Shown here: piece after piece, positions 16,655 through 27,300 of the stretch
Layout: every line of letters begins with the position of its first letter
Numbering within the stretch: position 1 is the stretch's first letter
NCBI GenBank assembly: GCA_964560425.1
Contig: CAZLLE010000078.1
Location: 19,783 to 83,782, forward strand
DNA from: CAZLLE01 sp964560425
GTDB taxonomy: Bacteria > Campylobacterota > Campylobacteria > Campylobacterales > QNZT01
Reading direction: 5' to 3'
Length of the DNA: 64,000 bases
Notes under the pieces: model-generated
What the model was told of the DNA's origin: nothing
The model's input: only the letters and a program-made list of their open reading frames with translations
The model's database searches: none
Made by a program: the position numbers and the translations under genes

Positions 16655-16933
16655 ATGAGCAAAACTTGTATAAAGGCATATCATGAGATGGAGGAGAGGT
16701 ATGCAAGACTGGTCTTAGAGTATCATGATAATGAGCAGAGAAATTTGATTTGTGACACAGTTGGAGATGTCATCAATGAGTTTGGAATTGCTCCAGCACT
16801 AACTGTAACACCCGGTAAAAACTTGGGTGGTGAGTATAGTATTGAGCTTCATGATGATTATGATAGAGAGAGCCAAAAGTTTTTTGAGCTATTAATAAAA
16901 AAACTTGGTGTAGATCATTGTGAAGTTGGTTAA
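16655..16933 (+). CDS. Small conserved-looking cytoplasmic protein, unknown
   Basis: A 92-residue protein I do not recognise. It is acidic and soluble, without a signal peptide or membrane segment, and begins with helical sequence (YHEMEERYARLVLEYHDNEQ) followed by a more beta-like part. A GAAAGGGG ribosome-binding site precedes the ATG. It is divergent from nfnA, from which it is separated by 89 bases, and is followed by a short hairpin, so it is probably transcribed alone. Codon use looks like that of the neighbours, which supports a real gene. Confidence 0.65.
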   Translation: MSKTCIKAYHEMEERYARLVLEYHDNEQRNLICDTVGDVINEFGIAPALTVTPGKNLGGEYSIELHDDYDRESQKFFELLIKKLGVDHCEVG

Positions 16934-16950
16934 GGGCTTTTTAGCCCTTA
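16931..16950 (+). terminator. Short hairpin terminator after the 92-residue gene
   Basis: TAAGGGCT (16931-16938) and AGCCCTTA (16943-16950) form a perfect 8-base stem with a TTTT loop, and the stop codon lies inside the left arm. Only a short A/T run follows. Confidence 0.6.
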
Positions 16951-17086
16951 TAGCTATAAAAATGTTACTTTATCTATAAAAATACTTAAAAATTTTATTA
17001 AAAGTAAAAATCAGTATACCATTTAAGTCAAATTAAATTATCTTTTCAATAAACTTTAAAAAATAAAAGTTATAAGGATAATTATA

Positions 17087-17545
17087 ATGAAATTAACAAC
17101 TAGCTTACTTATTGGTACTATTTTTTTATGGAGTGGCTGTGCTACAGTAACAAATTATTCTCAATTAAAACAAATTCCATCCGATGGCAAAATTACAGTT
17201 TTACCATTTCAAAATAATACAAATACACCACTAGCAGGAAAAAAAGCAAAAAATATAATGGAAGGTGTCTTAACTTCCAAAAATCATTCTGTCAATATTT
17301 CTGCATCAAACACTCCTTGTACTATCAATAATATAAATACGAGATATTATCTATCTGGAACTATCAATGAATGGCGTTATAAAACAGGAATAGAAGCTGA
17401 ACCAGCTGTTGCAATGAATTTTAATGTTGTGGATAAATTAAATGGAAATATAGTTTATAGTGCTGTTGGTGCAAAAAATGGATGGGGACAAGAGTCTATT
17501 GGATCTGTAGCACAAAAATTAATATTGGAATTGACAAATAACTAA
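17087..17545 (+). CDS. pelC: PelC outer-membrane lipoprotein
   Basis: PelC forms a periplasmic ring under the PelB barrel that guides Pel polysaccharide out of the cell. The 152-residue product has a signal peptide with lipobox WSGC (Cys20) and the PelC core: ITVLPFQNNTNTPLAGKKA (about 50-68), YYLSGTINEWRYKTG with the family Trp, and the end segment AKNGWGQESIGSVAQKL. Its length is a little below the Pseudomonas protein. Its stop overlaps the pelD start (TAATG). Here pelC opens the operon, whereas in Pseudomonas pelA does. Confidence 0.9.
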   Translation: MKLTTSLLIGTIFLWSGCATVTNYSQLKQIPSDGKITVLPFQNNTNTPLAGKKAKNIMEGVLTSKNHSVNISASNTPCTINNINTRYYLSGTINEWRYKTGIEAEPAVAMNFNVVDKLNGNIVYSAVGAKNGWGQESIGSVAQKLILELTNN

Positions 17546-18783
17546 TGAATCGTTTTGATACTTCAATACTTATAAAGTATACAGAGTCTTTTATCGTCTC
17601 TACTCTTTTTATTTTTGCTGGGTATCTATTAAATATTCATGACCCATGCTTTTTGGAGAGTAAACTAAATATATCACTCTTTTTTATTACGATATTAACT
17701 CTCTTTTTTGGATGGGGTGGTCTATTACCATTTCTAGTAATATATACTTTGGCTATGAATATTTTTTATGATAAATTCGATCTATATCATATACTAGAGC
17801 TTACTCTTCTAGGACTCGTATTGTATCTTTTTCAGTATGTTTGGCATACAAAGACAAAAGAGCAAAAAGTAAAAGAGGAGTATCTCAATCAAAAACTAAA
17901 TGAAAATACCAATGCATTTTATACACTAAAAGCTTCGTATGATAAATTGGAAAAAACATATATAACCAAACCATTTAGTCTAAAAGATTCTCTTCAAAAG
18001 ATTATTAATCTTGTAAATAATAGTGATAAAGAGATAGAATTTTTAAAACTATTATCTCAAATATATCAAGTAAAAAAATCTATAATAGTTACCTATGAAA
18101 AGTCTAAAGATACAAGAGTCTACTCTTTGGATCAAAATAATAATTTTGATGAAAATGATCCTCTAATAAAGAGAGCCATCCAAGAGAAAGCACCTGTATA
18201 TATAGATTTTAATGATGATAGTAATCAAACCAAATATTTAATAGTAATCCCTGTAAGTTTAGAGAATCAAAAAAAAATATCTCTACTTATAATTGAGGAT
18301 ATACTCTTTACTTCATTTAATAAAGATACTCTATTAGAAATTTCGGTTATTTTTACATACTTTTTACAAAGTTTAGATAAAAAGAACTTTATGGATTTAA
18401 ATAATTGTACTCGCCCATATTTGAGTGATAATTTTGCATTTGAACTATGCAAACTTAAAGATATTGAAAAGATTTATAATATTCCATCATCAGTAATAAC
18501 TTTCAAATCTAGTAGTCATGACTATATACAAAGATTACTAGATATTATCAAAAAAGAGAAAAGGGCTATTGATATGATTCAAACTTTAAAGGTTGATAAT
18601 ATGAATTACGCCATTATAATACTTTTTCCTTTTTCAAATAGATCTAGTGTAGAGGGATTTTTCACAAGATTAAAAGATAGTTTACATAAAGATAAAGAGC
18701 TTCTAAGACATATAGGCTCAAAAGATTTTATCTATAAAATAGGCGATATCAAAAAAAATAGACTTGAAAACTTGTTAGGATAA
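17545..18783 (+). CDS. pelD: PelD, inner-membrane c-di-GMP receptor
   Basis: PelD turns on Pel synthesis when it binds c-di-GMP. The 412 residues contain about four membrane helices (10-100), a coiled-coil linker (about 105-140), a GAF-like domain (about 145-275) and a degenerate GGDEF domain (about 285-400). The catalytic GGDEF signature is absent, as in other PelD proteins, but the inhibitory-site motif RxxD is present as RLKD at residues 375-378, so binding of c-di-GMP is likely. It overlaps pelC by one base and is followed by pelE after six bases. The locus is therefore probably controlled post-translationally by c-di-GMP. Confidence 0.9.
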   Translation: MNRFDTSILIKYTESFIVSTLFIFAGYLLNIHDPCFLESKLNISLFFITILTLFFGWGGLLPFLVIYTLAMNIFYDKFDLYHILELTLLGLVLYLFQYVWHTKTKEQKVKEEYLNQKLNENTNAFYTLKASYDKLEKTYITKPFSLKDSLQKIINLVNNSDKEIEFLKLLSQIYQVKKSIIVTYEKSKDTRVYSLDQNNNFDENDPLIKRAIQEKAPVYIDFNDDSNQTKYLIVIPVSLENQKKISLLIIEDILFTSFNKDTLLEISVIFTYFLQSLDKKNFMDLNNCTRPYLSDNFAFELCKLKDIEKIYNIPSSVITFKSSSHDYIQRLLDIIKKEKRAIDMIQTLKVDNMNYAIIILFPFSNRSSVEGFFTRLKDSLHKDKELLRHIGSKDFIYKIGDIKKNRLENLLG

Positions 18784-18789
18784 ATATCT

Positions 18790-19698
18790 ATGCAACATAC
18801 ATTTTTGATAACAAGTTTAATAACTTTTTATCTTCTAGGGATCACTATATTATCCTACTATTTTATTAGAAAAGTGGTTAAAGTACAAAAAATTTGGAGC
18901 TTTATATTTTTAATAATCTTTAATAGCACAATGATTCTACTAGGTCCTATTTTTACGATTTTACTCTACTTTTATCTAACAAAAGAGAAAAAAGAGGTAC
19001 AAGAGCTTAAGACTAAGAGTATAGATATGAACCAACTCAAATTATCATATCCAATGGTCGATAAAATATATAGCCAAGGTCCACTAGAAAACCTTCTAAA
19101 AAATGACAAAGCTTCAGAAGATAGAAAAGTAAATATATTATCTTATATTACAAACAAGCTACATAGCGACGACATGAGACTGCTACATAGTACACTTTCA
19201 AGTAGAAGTGATGAGAGTAGACTTTTATGTTTTGGAGCTATTAATCAGATAGAAAAAAAACTAAATGACCAAATAAGTGATGCACTAAAAGCAATTGAGA
19301 TAACTCAAGATACTAAAGAGAAAAGTAATTATCAAAAAAAGATTGCTCATCTATATTGGGAGTTTATCTATTATCAACTTGTTAGTAAAGATCTACAAGA
19401 TTTTTATCTTCATAATGCAAAAGATTTTGCACTTAAAGCATTAAAAGATGATTATGATAAAGTAGAGCTATATCTTCTATTAGGAAAAATCAATTTGAAA
19501 ATGAAACTATATGATGAATCTTTGGAAGCTCTAAAAGAAGTAATAAAAAGCCCCTACTTTAGAGAGGGGGCATTGCCATATCTTGCAGAGTTATATTTTG
19601 AAAAGAGAAATTTTAAGGCATTACATAAGGTATTACATGAGATTAAAAAAATTAAATACACTCCAAAAGCATTGATGATCTCATCTTTATGGAGGTAA
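18790..19698 (+). CDS. pelE: PelE, membrane-anchored TPR protein
   Basis: PelE is an inner-membrane part of the Pel synthase complex with PelD and PelG. The 302-residue protein has two hydrophobic segments near the N-terminus (about 5-27 and 35-60), a charged linker, and TPR-like helices in the second half (about 170-290, for example the VELYLLLGKINLKMKLYDES region). Sequence conservation of PelE is low, so the call rests on size, topology and its position between pelD and pelF. pelF starts four bases downstream. Confidence 0.85.
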   Translation: MQHTFLITSLITFYLLGITILSYYFIRKVVKVQKIWSFIFLIIFNSTMILLGPIFTILLYFYLTKEKKEVQELKTKSIDMNQLKLSYPMVDKIYSQGPLENLLKNDKASEDRKVNILSYITNKLHSDDMRLLHSTLSSRSDESRLLCFGAINQIEKKLNDQISDALKAIEITQDTKEKSNYQKKIAHLYWEFIYYQLVSKDLQDFYLHNAKDFALKALKDDYDKVELYLLLGKINLKMKLYDESLEALKEVIKSPYFREGALPYLAELYFEKRNFKALHKVLHEIKKIKYTPKALMISSLWR

Positions 19699-19702
19699 AA
19701 TA

Positions 19703-21214
19703 GTGAAATCTAATAGAGAAGAAACTGTAGATATTTTGATGATTGCAGAGGGAACTTATCCATATATTAGGGGTGGTGTCTCTAGTTGGATAGATCAAAT
19801 TATCACAGGAATGCCCGAATATAGTTTTGGTATACTTTTTTTGGGTAGTAAAAGAGAAGATTATGAAGAGACAAAATATGATCTTCCCGATAATGTAAAG
19901 TTTTTTGAGACATATTTTCTTTTTGATCCTTTGGATGTAGATGAACCAAGTGCAAGAAATATCAAAAAAGAGAGCATGGATAGACTCAAAAAGTTTTATC
20001 AAAATATCAGACAAAATAAAAAATTTGATTTTGCTTCATTGATTGATGAAGAGTTACTATCCAAAGATATTACTATAAATGATTTTTTATATGCTGATGA
20101 ATCATGGGAATTTATCAAAGAGAATTATCGTAAAAATTGCCCTACTTTATCATTTATAGACTATTTTTGGAGTATCAGAAGCATTCATAGACCAGTATGG
20201 CTACTTACACAAATCGCTCAAAAAATGAATTTTGCAAAAGTTATACACTCACCCTCTACAGGATATGCTGGTTTTTTGGCAACACTTATCTCCAATTTTC
20301 ATAGCATACCATTTATTTTGACAGAGCATGGAATATATATTCGAGAAAGAAAGATGGATATGCATACAAATTCTAGTTTTGAGCTTTACAAATCTGCCCT
20401 ACAAAAGAGTGTAAAAAGTAATGATTATATAAAACAGATGTGGATTAACTTTTTTGAAAAAATGGGATATTTGACATATCAATCTGCTCAAGAGATTTTA
20501 TCTCTATTTAATGGAGCCAAAGATCTTCAGATCAAATTTGGGGCTGATGAGAAGCGTTGTCGTGTGATACCAAATGGTGTTGATGTTCATAGACTAAATA
20601 AACTTGTATCATTAAGAGATCCAACTCCACCAAAAGTTATTACACTTTTAGGAAGAGTTGTATCTATTAAAGATATCAAAACATTTATTCGAGCAATAAG
20701 AATTACAGCAGATCGCTTTCCTGATGTACAAGGGTGGGTTGTTGGACCAACTGATGAAGATGTAATTTATGCTGATGAGTGTAATAGAATGGTTGAATCT
20801 ATGAACCTAAAAGATAATATAAATTTTTTGGGTTTTCAAAAGATAGATGATATTTTACCAAAAAGTGGTATTTTGACTTTGACCTCTATTAGTGAAGGTA
20901 TGCCCTTGACAATATTAGAGGGTTTTGCATCAGGACTCCCATGTGTTGCTACAGATGTTGGAAGTTGTACGGAGTTGATATATGGAGCATTAAATGAAGA
21001 GGATATTGCTATTTCAAAGGCGGGTGAAGTTGTATCTGTTTCAAATCCATCAGAGTTAGCAGAGGCATATATCATGCTTTTAGAAGATGTAGATTTATGG
21101 AAAAAATATCAAAAGAGTGCATTACAAAGAGTAAATACTTTTTACACTCAAGAGATCTTTTTTAAGCAATATAGAGGAGTTTATGAAAAGGCATTGGCAC
21201 AATGGCAGGGATAG
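19703..21214 (+). CDS. pelF: PelF glycosyltransferase (GT4 family)
   Basis: PelF is the cytosolic glycosyltransferase that polymerises Pel from UDP-sugars. 503 residues, close to the usual PelF size. The N-terminal EGTYPYIRGGVSSW stretch (about 14-27) is a PelF hallmark, and the C-terminal GT-B fold has the retaining GT4 EX7E motif with Glu398 and Glu406 (EGMPLTILEG). The start is GTG, supported by GGAGG seven bases upstream. The gene overlaps pelG by 13 bases. Identification is strong because this subfamily is distinct among GT4 enzymes. Confidence 0.95.
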   Translation: MKSNREETVDILMIAEGTYPYIRGGVSSWIDQIITGMPEYSFGILFLGSKREDYEETKYDLPDNVKFFETYFLFDPLDVDEPSARNIKKESMDRLKKFYQNIRQNKKFDFASLIDEELLSKDITINDFLYADESWEFIKENYRKNCPTLSFIDYFWSIRSIHRPVWLLTQIAQKMNFAKVIHSPSTGYAGFLATLISNFHSIPFILTEHGIYIRERKMDMHTNSSFELYKSALQKSVKSNDYIKQMWINFFEKMGYLTYQSAQEILSLFNGAKDLQIKFGADEKRCRVIPNGVDVHRLNKLVSLRDPTPPKVITLLGRVVSIKDIKTFIRAIRITADRFPDVQGWVVGPTDEDVIYADECNRMVESMNLKDNINFLGFQKIDDILPKSGILTLTSISEGMPLTILEGFASGLPCVATDVGSCTELIYGALNEEDIAISKAGEVVSVSNPSELAEAYIMLLEDVDLWKKYQKSALQRVNTFYTQEIFFKQYRGVYEKALAQWQG

Positions 21215-22578
21215 GGTTTGAATTAGAAAAATCTCTCAAAAAAGAGAGTCTTTTATCTTATATAAAAGTATATGGTTACTCCGCAATACTTAGTGCTGGA
21301 GCTTGGATGGTCTCTATCATCTCCATTATTATGGTAGGTTATATTAGTCTAAATTCATATCATAATATACAAGAGACCACACAATTTCAACTAATCGTAA
21401 CTTATGCGTTTATGTTCTCTTCAAGTTTTATGCTCTCAGGTTTTTTGCAACTACCCTTGACAAGATTTATAGCTGATAGAGTATATGAAGAGAAATATGA
21501 AGAGGTTTTACCTGCATATTTTGCAACAATTTTTATGGTTCTAATTGCTGGAATATTTATCATGATGCCTATAACATTTTATATGCTTCCAAATGAATCT
21601 CTAATATTCAAAATATTAACACTAAATGTATTCATGATAGTAAGTTTAGTATGGGTTGCAAATGTACTAGCATCTAGTCTAAAACGCTATAAAATGGTTG
21701 TATTCTCCTATTTTGTTACATATTCCTCTATTATTATTTTGACCTACTTTTTTGGTGAAAATAGTATCTTTTTGATGGGAGCTTTTTTTATTGGTAATTT
21801 TGCACTCTTTACCATTTTGACAATGCTTATAGTCAAACAATATCCATCAAACAAATTAATTAGCTTTGAGATATTTAGAATAAAAACCTTTTATTGGAGA
21901 TTAGCAGCCGCTGGTTTTTTCTATAATCTAGGAGTTTGGATAGATAAAATTATTTTTTGGTATCACCCAATGACTGGTTACTCTGTAGTAGGAAACATGA
22001 AAGCATCTATTGTTTATGATCTTCCTATTTTTCTAGCTTATTTAGCTATTATGCCCGGAATGGCTATATTCTTTTATAGATTAGAGGTGGACTTTACAAG
22101 AAGTTTTCAAGGCTTTTTCAACTCTATTATAGAAGGCAAACCTCTCTCAACTATAGAGCATTATAAAAATGCTATGAATAGCAATGTAAGAACAATTATC
22201 AAAGAGATTATTGTAGTACAAAGCATGATAAATATTTTTTTATACAATACAGTACCATATATTTTTGAAAAACTATATATCCCAAATTTATATCTTGATC
22301 TTTTTTATATTCTATTAATTGGTGCTACACTACAACTCTGCTTTATGACCATGCAAGCACTTCTATTTTATATTGACAAGAGAATAGAGACACTCTTTTT
22401 ATCAATTATATTTTTGATTTTAAATGCAACATTTACATATATATCTATTAATTTAGGTCCACAATATTTTGGTTATGGATATGCTATATCTCTTTTAATA
22501 GTCTTTATTATCTCACTCATTATTGTACGAAAAAAGTTTTGGAGAATCGATTATGAGACTTTTATGTTACAAAAGTAG
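21202..22578 (+). CDS. pelG: PelG, polysaccharide transporter-like membrane protein
   Basis: PelG belongs to the MOP flippase superfamily and works with PelD, PelE and PelF at the inner membrane to move the growing Pel chain. The 458 residues have about twelve membrane helices and open with the PelG signature MAGIGFELEKSLKKESL. It begins inside the last codons of pelF (13-base overlap) and overlaps the following hydrolase gene by 26 bases, so the stretch from pelF onward is tightly coupled. Confidence 0.94.
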   Translation: MAGIGFELEKSLKKESLLSYIKVYGYSAILSAGAWMVSIISIIMVGYISLNSYHNIQETTQFQLIVTYAFMFSSSFMLSGFLQLPLTRFIADRVYEEKYEEVLPAYFATIFMVLIAGIFIMMPITFYMLPNESLIFKILTLNVFMIVSLVWVANVLASSLKRYKMVVFSYFVTYSSIIILTYFFGENSIFLMGAFFIGNFALFTILTMLIVKQYPSNKLISFEIFRIKTFYWRLAAAGFFYNLGVWIDKIIFWYHPMTGYSVVGNMKASIVYDLPIFLAYLAIMPGMAIFFYRLEVDFTRSFQGFFNSIIEGKPLSTIEHYKNAMNSNVRTIIKEIIVVQSMINIFLYNTVPYIFEKLYIPNLYLDLFYILLIGATLQLCFMTMQALLFYIDKRIETLFLSIIFLILNATFTYISINLGPQYFGYGYAISLLIVFIISLIIVRKKFWRIDYETFMLQK

Positions 22579-23431
22579 GCTAATGTTATACTCTATAATT
22601 CTACTAATCATGATTATATTTGTGGTAGTAATGCGGATAAATTATTTTAATCCCAAAAGTGCAATAGTCTATTATGGGAATAATCCTAATTATAAAGTTT
22701 TAGATTCATTTGATATTAGTATAGTAGAGTCAGGACATATAAATAGTGGTGATATTGAATTTCAGAAATATAAAAAAAAGATGTTTGCTTATGTTAGTAT
22801 AGGAGAAGTAGAAAAAAATAGATCCTATTATCAAGAGATTAAAAAGGAGTGGATTTTAGGAGAAAATAGACTCTGGAAAAGCAAACTATTAAATCTTTCA
22901 AACAGAGATTATCAAAACTTTTTAATCGATAATGTCATCGGTTCTCTTATTAAAGATGGATATGAAAATTTCTTTTTTGATACAGTAGACTCTTATCATC
23001 TTCTATCTCTAAATGATAAATTAAGAGATAAATATGAAAATGATATTGTTATTTTTTTAAAACATCTTAAAACAAAATACCCAAACATCAAAATAATTTT
23101 AAATAGAGGATTTGAGATTATAGATAGAGTCTATCCCTATATTGATGGAGTTTTATTTGAATCACTATTTTGTGGCTTAAATAATAAAACCTTAGCATAT
23201 AGAGACATTCCACCAAAAGATAGAGAGTGGCTTTTGGGAAAAGTTAAAAATATTCAATCATATAAGCTATTTGTAATAGCCCTAGATTATCTACCACCAA
23301 ATCAAGATAAAAAAGCCAAAAATATTATACAAAAGATCAAAGCCTTAAATATAATTCCGTATATAGGTGAAAAAGATTTACAAAACATAGGCATATCTAC
23401 AAAAGGAACAAGTAATGCACAACTTCATTAG
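22553..23431 (+). CDS. pelA: PelA hydrolase half (GH114-like glycosidase domain), separate gene
   Basis: A 292-residue membrane-anchored protein that matches the N-terminal hydrolase domain of PelA, which cleaves Pel in the periplasm. A hydrophobic anchor lies at about 8-28. The barrel carries AYVSIGE, FFFDTVDSY, KIILNRGFE and DGVLFESLF, the last holding the likely catalytic Glu203. The ATG at 22553 is chosen over an upstream TTG because GGAGA lies just before it. In Pseudomonas this domain is fused to the deacetylase; here the deacetylase is a distinct gene 4 kb downstream. It overlaps pelG by 26 bases and the next gene by 17. Confidence 0.85.
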   Translation: MRLLCYKSRLMLYSIILLIMIIFVVVMRINYFNPKSAIVYYGNNPNYKVLDSFDISIVESGHINSGDIEFQKYKKKMFAYVSIGEVEKNRSYYQEIKKEWILGENRLWKSKLLNLSNRDYQNFLIDNVIGSLIKDGYENFFFDTVDSYHLLSLNDKLRDKYENDIVIFLKHLKTKYPNIKIILNRGFEIIDRVYPYIDGVLFESLFCGLNNKTLAYRDIPPKDREWLLGKVKNIQSYKLFVIALDYLPPNQDKKAKNIIQKIKALNIIPYIGEKDLQNIGISTKGTSNAQLH

Positions 23432-24278
23432 TACAAAAAGAGAGGAGTTCATTCAATCAGATGTAGATATAAATGCAATAGGAATTAAAGATATTATATT
23501 TTTATTTATTGCCTTCTCTTTTGTACTCTATATACTTTTTCCAAAAGAGACATTAAAAGAGAAGGTACTCAAAGAGACAAAAAGTAACGATCTTGCATTA
23601 GTTTATATAGAAAACATGATCAATTTTGATTATAAAAACTATGAATTACTACTTCATTATGCAGATATGCAATTTAAAGATGAAAATTTTGCAGCTGTTA
23701 AAGGTATTGTTGGAACACTATTAAAGTTAGACAATAAAGAGACACAAAAGAGTGCTTTAATTCTTGGAGAAAAGCTTTTTAAAAGAGAGTATTTTCAATT
23801 AGAGGAGCAAGAAGATAAAGAGAAACTACTAAAAGAGTATCAAGATATTCTTAAAGATATGGTGTTAATCTCAGAAGATGAGCAATTTCAAAATGATATT
23901 CTTAGTTATTTTAGTACAAGTAAAGATAGAGATGAATATATAAAACTTCTAGAAAAATTATCAAAAATTGACGATAAATGGGAATTAAAACTTACAGAAT
24001 ACTACATGGCAAATAACAAACTTCAAAAAGCACTAATATTATATAAGAAAAGAATTTCCAAAGATATACCATATAAAGAGAAAAAAGTAGTTTTCAAAAA
24101 AATTATCAAAGTACTTATGTTTGGAAGTTTTTTTGATGAAGGAACTAAAATAATGCAAAAGTATGAAAACCTTTTTATAGAAGATGAAGAGATTTTTGAA
24201 GAGATAATTCGATTTTATATCTCTGCGGGGGAGGAGAAGAAGGCTAGAAAGTATATCTTAAAGAGAGGGAAATATTAA
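23415..24278 (+). CDS. Membrane-anchored TPR protein, probable N-terminal PelB half
   Basis: A 287-residue protein with one membrane segment at about 28-46 (IIFLFIAFSFVLYILFP) followed by helical, TPR-like sequence to the end. It overlaps the hydrolase gene by 17 bases and is followed 75 bases later by the PelB barrel gene. PelB in Pseudomonas has an N-terminal membrane anchor and TPRs before its barrel, so this gene most plausibly encodes that inner-membrane part as a separate chain. A true homology test is needed because TPR proteins diverge fast; it could also be an unrelated accessory TPR protein of the locus. Confidence 0.6.
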   Translation: MHNFISTKREEFIQSDVDINAIGIKDIIFLFIAFSFVLYILFPKETLKEKVLKETKSNDLALVYIENMINFDYKNYELLLHYADMQFKDENFAAVKGIVGTLLKLDNKETQKSALILGEKLFKREYFQLEEQEDKEKLLKEYQDILKDMVLISEDEQFQNDILSYFSTSKDRDEYIKLLEKLSKIDDKWELKLTEYYMANNKLQKALILYKKRISKDIPYKEKKVVFKKIIKVLMFGSFFDEGTKIMQKYENLFIEDEEIFEEIIRFYISAGEEKKARKYILKRGKY

Positions 24279-24353
24279 ATATAGACATTTTAAACCAATA
24301 TAAACAATTTTAATTTATTGCCGATTTGCAGTAAATATCTTAAGGGTTTTTAG

Positions 24354-27300
24354 ATGCAATTGGTTACTATATTTATATTGATATTTGTTACACAGCTTTA
24401 TGCAACACAATCAAAAGATATATGTTATAACATTCAAATAAGCTCTTTTAGCAGTGCTTCACTAGAGGATATCAAGAAGCTATCTTTTCCAAAAGCTTGT
24501 AAGATTATTGAAAAAGGTGGAATCTATACAATAAAATGTGAATGTGATACAGAAGCAAATATACGAAAAAAACTTCCCTATTATCAAAAAAATGTACCGG
24601 GTGCATTTGTTACTAAAACAGAAAAAAAGTTATTTAATCAAACTCTAGATACAAAGAGAGAACCAACTACACAAAAAGTAGCTCAAAAAATGGATAAGAA
24701 GAGGGAAAATCCAGATAAAAAAGAGCAAAAAAAGAGAGAAACACTAAATGAACTCATGTATAAAGTGTTTATCTATAATAATGATCTCAAAAATGCACAA
24801 AAAGTAGCACTAGCAGCACTAAAAAGAGATCCAACCAATATCATGTGGAGAAAATATTTAGCAGATGCCCTAAGTTGGAGTGGTAAAACAAAAGAGGCTT
24901 TTAAACACTATACTTACATATACAAGAAAAATAGAGCAAAACAAAATATTAAATCCAAAATAGAGGGATATGGTAGCTATGACAAATATTTTATGCTTTT
25001 GGGCAAAGTTTACTCTAATCCAAAAAACCAAAATAGTATTAATAAGTTTATAAAAGAGGCTGAAAAGCTAGGCAACTCAAAAGAGGCAGTTATCGCCTTG
25101 GATAAACTATACAATAAGACAAAAAGTGTACCCGCACTAAAGACTAGTGCTAATCTATATCTGAAATTAGGGTTCAAAAAAGAGGCTATGAGACGATTCA
25201 AAATTTTGGAAAAAGCAAAACTTTTGGATATAAAAACAGCTATGACACTATCTAGAGTATTTTTTGAAGAGAAAAAATTTTCTGATTCTCTAAATGTCCT
25301 ATTGAGTGTAAAACATTTAGCAACAATCAAAGATCGAGAGTATTGGCTGCTATTAGTGGATATATACTCTTATCTCAAAAAAGATGAAAAAGCTGCAAAA
25401 CTATTGAGAGTATTATGTAATAATCATGAGTGTAAAAAAGGAGATTATGACAAACTAATATCATTTTATTCCAAAAAAGATAAAAATTTTAGCCTCAAAA
25501 TAGCACTAAAAGCATTTCGTCAACTAAAAGAGAGTTCATACTTTTTCTCTTTTACAAAAATGAGTTTAGAAAAAAAAGATACAGATGCAGTAATTAAAGC
25601 AATAAGATCACTTACACCTAAAGAGGAGAGAGAGTATAAAAAACTTCCACTATTTTGGCTCACTATGGCATCACTAAACAATCAATTAGGATTAACTAAA
25701 AAAGCAATACTCTCATATCAACAAGCACTAAATCTAGACCCCGAATCTATAGAAATCTTAACTCAATATAGTTGGTATATAATGGACAAAAACAGCATAC
25801 CAAATCTTCAAAATATAGTTCACAAAATAGAACAGAGAGCTACAGATGATAAAAAACTATATATTCTTGCCGCAGCAATCAATTATAAGCTCAATCATAT
25901 ACAAAAAGCTTACATATATTATACAAAAGCAGTACAAGCAGAGCCAGATAATGTTAGTCTAAAATTAGATTATACAAATTTACTTCGTGTAATGAGGGAA
26001 AAAGAGTATGCCGATAAAATTACATATAATATTTATAACTTGCTACAAAATCAGATGAAAAATAGACCAAATCTACTAAAAGAGAAAGAGTTTCTAACAA
26101 ACTATTTAAGAGCTTCAATATCTTTTATACCTGCACAAAACTATAGAGAAGTTATGAAATATGCCAAAACGATTTTAGATAAAGAGATATATACAAACAT
26201 GGATATTTCATGGAAATTATATACAAAAGATGGTGATAGCGTTCAATATTTGAGTAGAAAGCTCAAAAAAACAGAAGTTTGGTTGGAATCATATTTAACA
26301 ATGAGAAGCAATAATATATATGCAATGAGAGAGCTTCTATATAAATATGGAGCAATCTTACCACTTGTAGACAAAATTAGTATGGAGCTAAAAACTAAAC
26401 AGATTGGAGTTGCAAGAAGAGAGATATTTGAGGCACTAGAAGAGATACCTCAAAACCAATCACTCTATCGTACAAAATATGATATAGACACACAATATGG
26501 AAATAAATTTAATAGTGAAATAGGTTATGAAGCTCAAGGAGATCTAAAAAGAGAATATGTAAAGATTGAAAATATTCACCATTTGGCAAATAAATACTAT
26601 CTAGGAGCATCATTCAATTATGGAAAAAACCACTCTGATAAGATAGATTTATCTAATAATATGTCTGAAGATTCTACAGCAAAATTGTGGCTAAAAATGT
26701 TAATGAACAATGGTTATATAGAAGCAGGAGGAGGATATAGTGATAAATACACTCAATATCCTCAATATTTTTTCAATCTTTATAATAAACTAACCAACAA
26801 ATTGAGTATAAAATTGGAATTTGAGAAAAGCAAAAATGCAAATGAGACCTTAGATTTAAGACTAAAAGGTAAAAAAGATTATTCAGCTATGGGTATTCGA
26901 TATCAGTTTAATCAAAGATTAGCCTTTGAAGCAGAGGCATCAAATAGTAATTATAAATGGCAAAAAGGTGATACTTTAGGTAACTCCCAAAGATATAATA
27001 TTCAAATGCAACAAAAAATTAAATTTAGTTATCCAGATATCCTTTTTAGAGAGTATCTAACTATAGCCAACTTTAACGATAAAGGGATAAAAGAGCTACC
27101 TGACAACTATATAGAGGGTGGGTTAGGAGTACAAATAGGTATGGGTTCACTCAAGAGATATAGTAGTAGCTGGAGACCTTATGCTGACTTATCAACCTCA
27201 TATCATGATACCTTTGGATTATCTTTTGCAGGTCAATTTGGGGTCTGTGGAAAATTTATTGGTGATGACTATCTAAACCTATCTTTAAACTATAGTCGTT

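Noticed and set aside
16951..17086. Possible c-di-GMP riboswitch before the pel operon
   Set aside because: The leader is short and AT-rich and has none of the conserved GEMM stems or GNRA loop.
22523..22552. Upstream TTG start for the PelA hydrolase gene
   Set aside because: The ATG at 22553 has the better ribosome-binding site and gives a normal basic start before the membrane segment.
24291..24327. Sigma-28-like promoter before pelB (GCCGATTT at 24320)
   Set aside because: The nearest TAAA elements give spacers of 11 or 21 bases instead of about 15, so only the -10-like part fits.
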